Shown here piece by piece: positions 33,122-42,155 of a stretch of DNA of 64,000 nt (position 1 is the first letter of the stretch; each line of letters opens with the position of its first letter). The position numbers were made by a program, and so were the translations under genes. Below the pieces are notes generated by a model. It was not told where the DNA came from. It was given only the letters and a program-made list of their open reading frames with translations, and did no database searches. Location of the stretch: assembly GCA_023459495.1 (NCBI GenBank), contig JAEWTL010000026.1, positions 124,001 to 188,000 of the forward strand, in the 5' to 3' direction. The stretch comes from Bacillota bacterium (GTDB lineage: Bacteria; Bacillota; Clostridia; Christensenellales; SZUA-584).

Positions 33122-34714
33122 TTACTGTAAGCGATTTTCCGCCTCCATTTGCCTGAACCGGAAGTGGATCAGCAGCTCCTTATCCTCCGTCAGTTCCACT
33201 TTTTCGATCAAACTGACGAGCAGTTCCCTGTTACAGCCAGTTGATTTCAGGAATCGTTTCACCATCGCTTTGGCACGCTTTGCGTTCTCCTCAGGCGGGC
33301 GGGCAGCTTCGGCCTCAAGGCTTTTTTTCTTCGCTTCGAGTGCGGCTCGTTCTTCTTTTACTTTTCCGTAAACCCGCGTAAAATCCTCTTCGGCAAGCAC
33401 ACCAGAAAGCTTATCCATGTAAATGCTATCCATGTTCGCAGTAAGGGCAGTGATCTTGCTGTCAATACGAGCGATCTCGCTGTTGATATCGCCCGCTTGC
33501 GCAATTTCGCTCATTACCTGCTGTGCGGTATCTACGAGCTCACGCTCGCTGATGTACTTCCTGCAGGTGTCGTCCACTCTGTCCAGCACCGCATCGGTTA
33601 CCGTCTTCACCTTGACCGAGTGACAGGTGCACTTGCGCGCTTTGGTAAAACGCTGGTAAGTCCTGCATATGAAGTATAGCGTGTCCTCTCCTTTAGCATT
33701 CGGTCGGTTCACCACCGCGAGCGGGTATCCGCACTCATGGCAGTGAATGATGCCTTTGAGCAGGTAGTCGTACGTACGCTCTCGGGTCCTCTTCCTGCTC
33801 GCAATCAGCAGCTGCACTCTGTCGAATACGTCTCGGTCCACCAACGGATCGTGGGTGCTCTCCACCACAATCCAGTCCTTCCTGTCCACATGCAGGCATT
33901 TGCCGGACTTGTAGCTGATTTTTTTGGTTTTCCCCTGCACCATGTTGCCGATGTAGGTTTCATTCTTTAGCAGTTCCGTTATTCTCTCCGAACTCCACAT
34001 GCCGCTGTACGGCCCCTTGTGCGACCGTACAAGCCCCGCATAAGCGAGCGGAGGCATTACCTTGTCCCGGTTTAACTGCACCGCTATTTGCCTGCAAGAC
34101 ATACCTCCTGCTGCCAGTGTGAATATCCGCTGGACAATTGGAGCCGCTTCTTCATCGATTACGATTTTGTTTTTCTCGGTTCCGGACAGCTTATAGCCGT
34201 AAGCCGCCTTGCCGCCGATGAAAAGCCCCTTCTTCTGCTTGTCGTGCTTTACGCTTTTGATCTTCTTGCTGATGTCCTTGGCGTACATGTCGTTCATGAT
34301 CGCGCGGAACGGGGTGATCTCGTTGGCAGTGCTGTCCACACCAGAATCAATGCCGTCTAGCAAGGAAATATACCGCACTTGATGCTCTGGAAAATATCGC
34401 TCCATATAATGACCGGTCTGGATATAATCTCGGCCCAGCCGCGACAGATCCTTGGTGATCACCATATTCACTTTCTTTTCTTCGATATCCGCGATCATGC
34501 GCTTGAAGCTAGGCCTGTCAAAGCTAGTGCCACTCCATCCGTCATCAATGTACGTGTCAACCACGTACAAACGGTGCTGCTCTGCAAAGCCTTCGAGCAT
34601 ACTTCGCTGGTTTGTTACGCTCTGTGATTCTATCTCATTATCATCCTCCTTTGAAAGCCGAATATACAATGCGGCGCTGTAGTCCATCGGATTGCTTATT
34701 TCCATATAGGGCAT
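33122..34714 (-). CDS. Large serine recombinase (SpoIVCA-like)
   Basis: This 530-residue site-specific recombinase has an N-terminal resolvase catalytic domain: YIRLSKEDD with the usual arginine, QSVTNQRSML carrying the nucleophilic serine in the S-x-x-x-Q-R pattern, ITKDLSRLGRDY, and the E-helix. The recombinase domain follows (KKGLFIGGKAAYGY, TYIGNMVQGK), then a zinc ribbon (CHECGYPL...CRTYQR...CTC) and a coiled-coil C-terminus. It starts at ATG 34714 behind GGAGG. Its stop lies 12 bp from the sigK crossover, the position expected for the enzyme that excises the element. Similar enzymes also occur on transposons. Confidence 0.93.
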   Translation of the reverse strand: MPYMEISNPMDYSAALYIRLSKEDDNEIESQSVTNQRSMLEGFAEQHRLYVVDTYIDDGWSGTSFDRPSFKRMIADIEEKKVNMVITKDLSRLGRDYIQTGHYMERYFPEHQVRYISLLDGIDSGVDSTANEITPFRAIMNDMYAKDISKKIKSVKHDKQKKGLFIGGKAAYGYKLSGTEKNKIVIDEEAAPIVQRIFTLAAGGMSCRQIAVQLNRDKVMPPLAYAGLVRSHKGPYSGMWSSERITELLKNETYIGNMVQGKTKKISYKSGKCLHVDRKDWIVVESTHDPLVDRDVFDRVQLLIASRKRTRERTYDYLLKGIIHCHECGYPLAVVNRPNAKGEDTLYFICRTYQRFTKARKCTCHSVKVKTVTDAVLDRVDDTCRKYISERELVDTAQQVMSEIAQAGDINSEIARIDSKITALTANMDSIYMDKLSGVLAEEDFTRVYGKVKEERAALEAKKKSLEAEAARPPEENAKRAKAMVKRFLKSTGCNRELLVSLIEKVELTEDKELLIHFRFRQMEAENRLQ

Positions 34715-34790
34715 CTTGTACCTCCGTTATTCATAAGCAACCTTTCATCGGAACCATCTTACATGATGGTTGATGATTTATGCAAATGTA

Positions 34791-34928
34791 TCACCCGTTC
34801 GCTTTAGCCATTTCACTCTTGATGTATATCGCGAGGGATTCTTTGATGATTTCAGACACCTTGCTGCCATCTTTGCTATAAATGCAGCTTACTTTGAATT
34901 GCTTATTTTCATTTTCGTCTTGTTTCAT
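34791..34928 (-). CDS. 45-residue protein next to the recombinase
   Basis: The frame begins ATG 34928 behind GTGAGGTG and encodes MKQDENENKQFKVSCIYSKD, continuing with GSKVSEIIKESLAIYIKSEM. It ends 76 bp before the recombinase start. Small proteins of this type often sit upstream of large serine recombinases on Clostridial elements. In C. difficile, skin excision needs a small directionality factor; this gene is the best positional candidate for such a role here. That role is inferred only. Confidence 0.6.
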   Translation of the reverse strand: MKQDENENKQFKVSCIYSKDGSKVSEIIKESLAIYIKSEMAKANG

Positions 34929-35537
34929 CGCAGCACCTCACGATATATTCATAAAATGACTATGTGATTTTGAATGCTTTCTTGCTTGTCCGGCATACTA
35001 AATTGTCCTCAAGAATTATTTCTTCACCGTGTAATAAGCGGCTTGCCGGTTCAGCAAGCTTCCATAGCCGCCCCCTGAATGATCTCTCAAAATCGGTGCG
35101 CATGCTCCCCTCGTCGGACGGGCCGTCCCCATTGTCTGTGACGGTTTTATCACGCTCGGACTGTGGCTGGACGGAAGTACCATTGTTTCGCCGGCAAGGA
35201 TCATCGCAATCCGTCCCACCACGAGACGTTATCGCCACAAACATTATTCGCAAGCGTGCTCTGGCGTGTCGCTGTCGGTTCCCCCGCCCTACCGGCAATG
35301 TACTCATTGCACTTCTATGAGCCTTTCGGCTATTTTTCAAGGTTCTCATCCTGCTATCAGCCGTAGCACGATCAAAGGATTTTTGTGTTTCATCTATTTT
35401 TGTCGTTTTTCATCTTACACGCGTACTACACATGGTCTTGGCATAATAATCAATAGATTCCACTTTGTATTTTATAATATTATGTGTATAATGATTTTAC
35501 ACAAGCGTGACAAAATAGTTGTGAGGTTGAAACGAAG
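34929..35537. other. Region without a convincing gene inside the element
   Basis: A minus-strand frame at 34960-35349 (129 codons) has a basic, low-complexity translation (MRTLKNSRKAHRSAMSTLPV...) and no recognised domain. A nested frame at 35016-35222 fits no better. The stretch may be a remnant of older element cargo. The AT-rich part 35440-35520 could hold the promoter of the decayed DUF6076 gene. Confidence 0.35.
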
Positions 35538-36675
35538 CAATATATTTTTTTCGAAAATAGAACCGAGTACTCCTTTAGTAAAAACAGGCTTAATGAATAT
35601 CCGGTTGGCAAGCTGATGTTTGCATTCCTTGATATCGATTGGGCGGATTTACTGGCGGATGCGTGTACTGAACTTTAAGTAAATAAAGAAAACGAAAAAG
35701 GCTATTTATCTCTAAGCTCCTATTATCAGCGTTTGTGCGCTAAACTAAGAGAATACCATCCCCTTTTTCAGGATATCCTCGTGGATTCTATCAACCAGAC
35801 AATCAAGCGGATTTACGCAGATAAATTACCGATGGCGGCGGATTTTGCGCTGCGTTTTTTCAACGAGTACCCATCGGAAACCTTTTCGCCTAAAACGGTC
35901 GACTTCATGTTTGCTGAAGGAAATTTCCCGGAATGGCCGCTAAACAAAGTCGGTTTCTCTTTCTTAGAGGAAATCATGAAGGCTTTTAATGAATTTCTCG
36001 ATTTCAGCAAAGAACTGACCCGCATGATTTTCTATACCTGGATGATGCAGGAGAATATTCTGAACTGACAAGTATTCAGCGATATTATCTGATTCAAGTC
36101 AGCGGCTTTGAACCTTTCGAGAAATATAAGGATTTATATAAGCAGCTAGGTATGAACGGAGAATGCTCAGTGCGGATGAAATCGACTGCGCGAGCTATGA
36201 TAAGATCACGCCGGAGATCGTTGAAAAAATCAAGACTTATCGGCTTGACTCCTATACCTTTTATACAAGCGATGACATCAGGGCGCTCATTTTTCTGGAA
36301 TTTGAATATATGTGTACCAACAATATGACTATCCGTCGATGTGAAAACTGCGGCCGATATTTCCTTCCTTTTTCCGTCGTATCAAGGTATTGCGACCGGC
36401 CGGTAGAAGGAAAAGACAAAACTTGTAAAGATATTGGTGCTGCGCTTAAATTCAACGAGAAGGTCAGCGGAGACGATATAAAGCTTGCATTCAGGCGTGC
36501 CAACAACGCGTATCAAATGCGCTGCAGGCGGTATCCGCAAAGCTATAAGCGTGAGGATTATGAAGCGTGGCGCGAGGCTGCAAAAGCTTTGATGGGAGAA
36601 GTACTTGCAGGAAAGATATCGGTTGAAGAGTTTGAGAAAAGGATTCGGGTGGAGAAAAAAATAGGGGACTGTCTC
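35538..36675 (+). pseudogene. Decayed DUF6076-family gene
   Basis: The similarity runs through several frames. The N-terminal part FFENRTEYSFSKNRLNEYPV is followed by an in-frame TAA near 35678 and continues in the same frame to about 36025. It shifts frame to LYLDDAGEYSELTSIQRYYL and shifts again near 36165 to DEIDCASYDKITPEIVEKIK. The C-terminal part has the Cys motif CENCGRYFLP and RYCDRP...TCKDIGA typical of DUF6076 proteins. The function of the family is unknown. At least one stop and two frameshifts mean no full product. Confidence 0.65.
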
Positions 36676-36713
36676 CATGGGTGCAAACTAAAGAAATGCT
36701 TCGTATTTATTTT

Positions 36714-38192
36714 CTATATGCTGGTTACCACCGAGTTGGCCTGTTCTGGCCCTAATCTAAAACATGCTATTGCGATACTATAACAGCAAATTCCCAAAGA
36801 ACTATTCATATATGGATTAAAATATGTAGCCACAAGGAAAACGGTAATACCGCTTATCCAGATAATATTGAGAAGCTTTTGATCAGCATCACTGTTTTTC
36901 CATTTTCGTGCTATAGAAAAGATCACATAACCAATCGGGAAATAATACAGTAAAAGGCCAAGGTATCCTGCCTTGTTGACGATATCCTGATAAAAATACT
37001 CCACATACCCATCTTCCCGGCTCGCAATCGCAGCACCAAGGCCGTTACCAAACACAGGACTATTCCGGGCCATCTCACGCAACTCTCTCAGTATAACCTC
37101 ACGGGTTATATCCGAATTTTGAGTATCTTTGATATAAAGCTGCTGCTGGTATATCATTTCCTGCAATACCTGCTCATCTTGCTCCCCGACACCATGTGTT
37201 TCCGGTATCATCGCTTCATCCTGCTCACCGGCACCAAGTACTTCGTGCCTTATCGCCTCACCCTGCTCTCTGGACCCGGATTCTTCTCCGATTTCAATGC
37301 TAAACGTTCTGGCCAGCGCAAACTGGGCGCTGTTGCATCCTAAAACTATGTACTGAAAAGCGGTCAGCACCACGACAACGGCAACTGCTATAGTTATCTG
37401 GCCAATCAAACGCTTCCTCTGCTGCGCACAGCAGAGGAAAGACAGGATAAGCGCTACTGCAATAGAAATAAACGAAGCTCCATAAATTGAACGCGTAAAA
37501 GTCATCATCAACGCCATTAAGCATAAACCTGCACCCACGACATAAAGGGTATGAAACTTTTTTGCGCGAACCTGAAAGTAAACCATACTTAGTATTCCAA
37601 CCACCATGTACGGCGCGCTATTAAAAAAGAATCGGTAAGTCGTGGCGGAGATTTGGTCAATCGTTGCTAATTGTATGTTCATCCAGGTCCGATAGAAAAT
37701 ATCATATACCTTGTTGTCCAATACAAAAGCGGCGTTGAACGCTAATATCATCAGGGCCTGTATGACAGCAGTTCCGATCAGGCATCGCATCAGGATAGTT
37801 AACCGTTCCCGATTGTTGATGACCGCCACAGCTATCGGAACTAAAAACAGCCATGCAAAGCCTTTAATATCACTAAGTAGAAGACCTCTCGGGTTTCCCT
37901 TTTTCAAGCCAATATAAGCACAGATCGCAAGATAAATTACAAAAAGCAGCAAACTGATTAGTATGGGATCTTTATACCATTGCGGGATTTTGCGAATAAT
38001 GGAAGGAACCGCTATCGTTGCCGCCAAAAAACCAAGTATCATTCTGAAACTGATAGGGCCAACCATCAACCAGTGGCCGCCACCGGTTAACGAACAGTCG
38101 ATTGCGACCATACAAAAGAAAATAAAAGAAATCGCATTGAGCTTATCAATGATATTTGAATTTTGAAAGGTTTTAAGCCTTTCATTGAACAT
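36714..38192 (-). CDS. O-antigen ligase/polymerase-like membrane protein
   Basis: This 492-residue protein has about eleven membrane segments and the Wzy_C/WaaL pattern of a large extracytoplasmic loop before the last helices (NSPVFGNGLGAAIASRED). Such proteins polymerise or ligate lipid-linked glycans on the outer side of the membrane. Within the loop there are imperfect 14-residue repeats (REQGEAIRHEVLGAG, EQDEAMIPETHGVG, EQDEQVLQEM). AGGTGGT precedes ATG 38192. It is the last gene of the minus-strand glycan block before the recombinase. Confidence 0.78.
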   Translation of the reverse strand: MFNERLKTFQNSNIIDKLNAISFIFFCMVAIDCSLTGGGHWLMVGPISFRMILGFLAATIAVPSIIRKIPQWYKDPILISLLLFVIYLAICAYIGLKKGNPRGLLLSDIKGFAWLFLVPIAVAVINNRERLTILMRCLIGTAVIQALMILAFNAAFVLDNKVYDIFYRTWMNIQLATIDQISATTYRFFFNSAPYMVVGILSMVYFQVRAKKFHTLYVVGAGLCLMALMMTFTRSIYGASFISIAVALILSFLCCAQQRKRLIGQITIAVAVVVVLTAFQYIVLGCNSAQFALARTFSIEIGEESGSREQGEAIRHEVLGAGEQDEAMIPETHGVGEQDEQVLQEMIYQQQLYIKDTQNSDITREVILRELREMARNSPVFGNGLGAAIASREDGYVEYFYQDIVNKAGYLGLLLYYFPIGYVIFSIARKWKNSDADQKLLNIIWISGITVFLVATYFNPYMNSSLGICCYSIAIACFRLGPEQANSVVTSI

Positions 38193-38651
38193 ATTATTTT
38201 GCCACCACCTAATTTATTTGGTTCCTTACACACCATAATTTGAAATCTGCCTGGTCTGTCAATTCATATTTGATTTAGACCCACAGAATTTTATACATGC
38301 ATTTTCCAATGTAACTTTAAACTATTATAATTGGCCAAAATCAGAATATGCTATAATTGACCAAATTTCAAGTATATTTTTGAAAACTATAAAGGTAAAT
38401 TAAGATGCCGACAACAGAACGATTAACGCCCCGATAAGAAATAAAAATCTTTTAATTCCATTATATGGGGAGTCACTATAGTTATTTATGGTGATTCGTT
38501 ATTGTACCTCTAAACGGCCTCCAAACAGAGAAACCGACATAAATGACGATAAGGCCATATTATGTCGGTTCGCCTCTACGCTCAATGTTTTTTATTTCAT
38601 GAGCAAGCTCTTAATTAAATAATAGAAGTAAAATAGTAAGTTATTCTGCAA
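38193..38651. other. 459-bp intergenic region with repeats and a hairpin
   Basis: No gene seen. TATAATTGGCCAAA (38326-38339) recurs as TATAATTGACCAAA at 38352-38365, a direct repeat with 26-bp periodicity. AACCGACATAA (38532-38542) and TTATGTCGGTT (38560-38570) make a perfect 11-bp stem with a 17-nt loop and no T run. These may separate regulation of the ligase gene from the FucNAc genes. Confidence 0.5.
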
Positions 38652-39548
38652 TTAAACAATTTCTTGTTTACTGATGCAGGTCCAGGTATCCATGAAATAT
38701 TTCTTCCCATAGATGGATTTATGATCATATATCCAATCCCTCATCTCTTCTATTTGCGTAGGGTAAGGCTTTATTTCAAATAAAAAGTCGGACCGGGTAT
38801 TTGCTAAAGATTTATCAACTCTAAAACTATCGTATGGGATAATATGCACATCATCTTTATGGAACACTTGCTGAAATAAAAGTAGCAAATTGTATTTGTT
38901 GATAGCTTCCTTAGGCGCAAGCTGATATAATCCAGTAAGGTTTTGCTTAATAGCGGCATCAATTGCTTGGGCAAGGTGTATCGTTGTAACCCCATTCCAG
39001 ATAGCATGGGTATATCCGCTAATCTCTCCTGTCTGCCCCATAAACCAGTTAAAAAGTCCTATACCTTGCTCATGCTTGTCCGGCCCAATAATCGACATAC
39101 GGAATGTAAGGTCCTTGTTGTTTACTATTTCTCCTAGCGCTTTACTCCGATCGTATAAGGTTATCCCATCGGGGATATCCTTCTCTGAATATTTACCACG
39201 TTTCCCAGAAAAAACACAATCCGTCGACAGATGTATTATTTTTACACGAGTATCCCGAAAAGCCCTGCTTAATCGTTGTGGCAGATAGGCATTAAGCAAT
39301 ATGGCCTCGTCCGGATATGAGTCGGCTTGTTTTGGGAGAACCCCTATGCAATTGATAATTATATCGGGGTTAACATCATTTAACCAAGCATCAAGTGAAT
39401 CGAAATCGGTTGCATCGATTGATTTACTTTTAATATCATTCTTTGCGCTTTTGGATGTAATATATATATCATATCCCTGTTCTGCAAGATACATAGCGAT
39501 CACATGTCCTGCCATTCCGGTCCCACCCAAAACAACTACTCTATTCAT
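38652..39548 (-). CDS. RmlD-type sugar-nucleotide reductase (FnlB-like)
   Basis: This 298-residue SDR starts MNRVVVLGGTGMAGHV at 39548, overlapping the epimerase stop by 4 bp. It has the Rossmann motif GGTGMAGH, STDCVFSGKRGKYSE, and the YxxxK pair in YDRSKALGE. The RmlD-like fold and position after FnlA- and FnlC-like genes suggest 4-keto reduction in UDP-N-acetyl-L-fucosamine synthesis. It lacks the C-terminal cupin domain of Staphylococcus CapF, so the closer analogue is FnlB. Confidence 0.78.
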   Translation of the reverse strand: MNRVVVLGGTGMAGHVIAMYLAEQGYDIYITSKSAKNDIKSKSIDATDFDSLDAWLNDVNPDIIINCIGVLPKQADSYPDEAILLNAYLPQRLSRAFRDTRVKIIHLSTDCVFSGKRGKYSEKDIPDGITLYDRSKALGEIVNNKDLTFRMSIIGPDKHEQGIGLFNWFMGQTGEISGYTHAIWNGVTTIHLAQAIDAAIKQNLTGLYQLAPKEAINKYNLLLLFQQVFHKDDVHIIPYDSFRVDKSLANTRSDFLFEIKPYPTQIEEMRDWIYDHKSIYGKKYFMDTWTCISKQEIV

Positions 39549-40666
39549 ACGTTTTCTCTCCAAACTGTCCGACGGATATAATTCGTGTAGCTAAGTATGA
39601 TGCGGACCACCTTCTCAGCCACATTGTCCGTATCATAATCCGGTACTACTGAAGGGATGACCTGCCGTGAAAACTGGCCGGTCACCGTATTGATCGCACT
39701 AACAATGTCCTGGGGCTTCAGACCAGACATAATTAATGTCCCGACATCCATGCCTTCGGGCCGTTCATGGGCCTGCCTAACCGTAATGGCTGGGAACTTA
39801 AGCAATGAGGACTCCTCGGTGATCGTGCCGCTGTCACTGATTACACAGAACGCATGCTGCTGCAGTTTACAGTAATCAGCAAAACCCAGTGGCTTCATCT
39901 CCTCCACCAGCTCGGGGAAAATAATACCATTGGTAGCTAATTTCTTTTTTGTGCGCGGGTGCACGGAGAATATAATACGCTTTTTATATTGATCGCACAG
40001 CGCGCTGATGGATTCGGCGAGGTCGGCGAAGTTCTGCTCCGAGTCTACGTTCTCCTCTCGGTGGCAGGAGAGCACGAAATATCCACCCCGCGTCAGCCCA
40101 AGGCGCTCCAGCACGTCCGAGTTGTCTATAGAGTCTTTTTGCCTGCAGAGCACCTCTTTCATGCTGGACCCCACCTTGATAACCGTCGCGGGCTCTATAC
40201 CCTCCCCGAGTAGATACCGTCTAGCGTGCTCTGTTAGCGTCATGTTGATATCCGAAAGGTGATCGACCACCTTTCGGTTCAGTTCCTCTGGCACACGTTG
40301 GTCGAAACAGCGATTTCCCGCCTCCATATGGAATACAGGTACACGGTTGCGCTTAGCAGAAATTACAGATAGACAAGAGTTCGTATCTCCATATAGTAGC
40401 ACGGCATCCGGCTTTTGCGCTTTAAAAAGCTCGTCAGTCTTAATGATTACATTACCTATCGTTTCTGCGGCCGTTGGCCCCGCAGCTTCCAGAAATATGT
40501 CTGGCTTGCGGATGCCCATGCCGGAAAAGAAAATGCCGTTTAGCTCGTAATCGTAGTTCTGCCCGGTATGAACGAGCACGTGCTCGGTATACCGGTCCAG
40601 TTCTTCGATCACGCAGCTTAATTTAATAATCTCGGGCCTTGTACCAACGATCGTCATGACCTTCAT
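39545..40666 (-). CDS. UDP-N-acetylglucosamine 2-epimerase family protein (FnlC/CapG-like)
   Basis: This 373-residue GT-B-fold epimerase begins MKVMTIVGTRPEIIKLS, the family signature, and includes HTGQNYD, HMEAGNRCFDQRVPEE and SDSGTITEES. In the Fnl/Cap pathway it inverts C2 of the L-sugar to give UDP-L-FucNAc. The location between fnlA- and fnlB-like genes supports this over a WecB (ManNAc) role. It begins 3 bp after the fnlA-like stop. Confidence 0.85.
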   Translation of the reverse strand: MKVMTIVGTRPEIIKLSCVIEELDRYTEHVLVHTGQNYDYELNGIFFSGMGIRKPDIFLEAAGPTAAETIGNVIIKTDELFKAQKPDAVLLYGDTNSCLSVISAKRNRVPVFHMEAGNRCFDQRVPEELNRKVVDHLSDINMTLTEHARRYLLGEGIEPATVIKVGSSMKEVLCRQKDSIDNSDVLERLGLTRGGYFVLSCHREENVDSEQNFADLAESISALCDQYKKRIIFSVHPRTKKKLATNGIIFPELVEEMKPLGFADYCKLQQHAFCVISDSGTITEESSLLKFPAITVRQAHERPEGMDVGTLIMSGLKPQDIVSAINTVTGQFSRQVIPSVVPDYDTDNVAEKVVRIILSYTNYIRRTVWRENV

Positions 40667-40669
40667 CGC

Positions 40670-41701
40670 TTAATACCCCTCTCCGATTTGCCCTGATTTA
40701 ATAGTTTTCTGAACATAGTCAAGAGATAGCAATAGTTCTTTTAGTTCTTGTTTGGTTAATCTGCGGGTGCTGTGAGATGTATAGTCCACGCTTTGAGAAA
40801 CAATATGCTGGCCATCAACAAAATAGTTTGCATAATTCAAATCACGATTATCTAGCGGCACCATATAGTAGCCACCCAGGTCAATAGCATTTGCCATCTC
40901 TTCCCGAGTCAATAGCGATTCGTATAATTTCTCACCATGGCGCGTGCCAATGCAGCGTATCTCGTTGTCACCATTACAAATATCCCGAACGGTTTCCGCA
41001 AGATCCGCAATCGTTGCTGCAGGTGCCTTCTGAATGAATAATTCTCCACCTTTTGCATGTTCGAATGCATATAAGACAAGATCAATTGCATCATCTAATG
41101 ACATCATGAACCGTGTCATATTAGGGTCCGTTACTGTGACTGGAAGACCCTTTTCAATTTGCGACATGAAAAGCGGTATAACAGAACCCCTTGAGCACAT
41201 TACGTTCCCATATCGTGTTATTGCGATGATAGTATCGTCACAAGTTGCTGTGCGAGTTTTTGCTGTTGCAATTTTCTCCATCATCGCCTTTGATATTCCC
41301 ATGGCGTTAATTGGGTATACCGCCTTATCTGTCGAGAGGCAGATCACTTTCTTTACATTCTGGGCTATAGCTGCTTCAAGGACGTTTTGCGTACCTAGCA
41401 CATTGGTTAGCACCGCTTCAAGAGGGAAGAACTCGCATGACGGCACTTGCTTAAGAGCTGCAGCGTGGAATACATAATCCACGCCCTTCATTGCAGTATT
41501 AATGCTTTCAAATTGCCTCACATCGCCGACGTAAAATTTAATCTTGGGATTCTTATATAGGTTTCGCATATCATCCTGCTTTTTTTCATCACGGCTGAAT
41601 ATACGTATCTCTTTTAAATCCGAATCAATAAACCTACGCAACACCGCATTACCAAAAGAACCTGTTCCGCCTGTAATGAGTAATACCTTATCTTTAAACA
41701 C
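40670..41701 (-). CDS. UDP-GlcNAc 4,6-dehydratase/5-epimerase (FnlA/CapE-like)
   Basis: This 343-residue SDR starts at GTG 41701 behind GGAGG. It has the Rossmann motif ITGGTGSFGNAVL, FHAAALKQVPSCEFFPLEAV, and the active-site STDKAVYPINAMGISKAMME, in which an M replaces the usual YxxxK tyrosine as in CapE/FlaA1-type enzymes. RYGNVMCSRGSVIP is also typical. It performs the first step toward UDP-L-FucNAc. First of three coupled genes. Confidence 0.88.
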   Translation of the reverse strand: MFKDKVLLITGGTGSFGNAVLRRFIDSDLKEIRIFSRDEKKQDDMRNLYKNPKIKFYVGDVRQFESINTAMKGVDYVFHAAALKQVPSCEFFPLEAVLTNVLGTQNVLEAAIAQNVKKVICLSTDKAVYPINAMGISKAMMEKIATAKTRTATCDDTIIAITRYGNVMCSRGSVIPLFMSQIEKGLPVTVTDPNMTRFMMSLDDAIDLVLYAFEHAKGGELFIQKAPAATIADLAETVRDICNGDNEIRCIGTRHGEKLYESLLTREEMANAIDLGGYYMVPLDNRDLNYANYFVDGQHIVSQSVDYTSHSTRRLTKQELKELLLSLDYVQKTIKSGQIGEGY

Positions 41702-41913
41702 AATACCCTACCTCCATACATTAAATCTTTTTATTAAAACTTATTATTTACCCTATTTATACTACCATACACTTTTAGTCTATTGTTCTTGTATCGCGAG
41801 CCTTTTTTCTAAATTCCTGAAACGTCGCCGTATTTCACCACGGAACGGGAGTAAGAGGACAGTATAGCAGTTTTAAAATCTTTTCGTCACATTTCCCCAA
41901 AAAGGCCTCACCC

Positions 41914-42105
41914 TTATTTGCGGCTTTTATAAAAATGAATGATAACCCTTAAAAAGGCTTTGGAACAATCATCAATGATCTGTAAATCTCTGAAGGCTTG
42001 AGAAAGCACCGATTCAAGGCAACAAGTTAAAAACACCACTTTATTATAAACCGATATTATTATGTTAATACCAATGCCTTCTTGACTTAACAAACCACAC
42101 CTCAT
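41914..42105 (-). pseudogene. Remnant of a GT2 glycosyltransferase N-terminus
   Basis: The 63-codon frame contains INIIISVYNKVVFLTCCLES, then VLSQAFRDLQIIDDCSKAFL, which matches the start of GT2 enzymes (IIIPVYN...CLxSVLxQTF...IIVVDDxS) but then degrades. No catalytic domain follows. The rest of the 450-bp gap between the ABC ATPase and fnlA-like genes shows no gene. Confidence 0.6.
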
Positions 42106-42155
42106 CTATCTTCTTGGTTTTTGCCTTTTTACCATATAGTTCTTGGGTAAACGAA

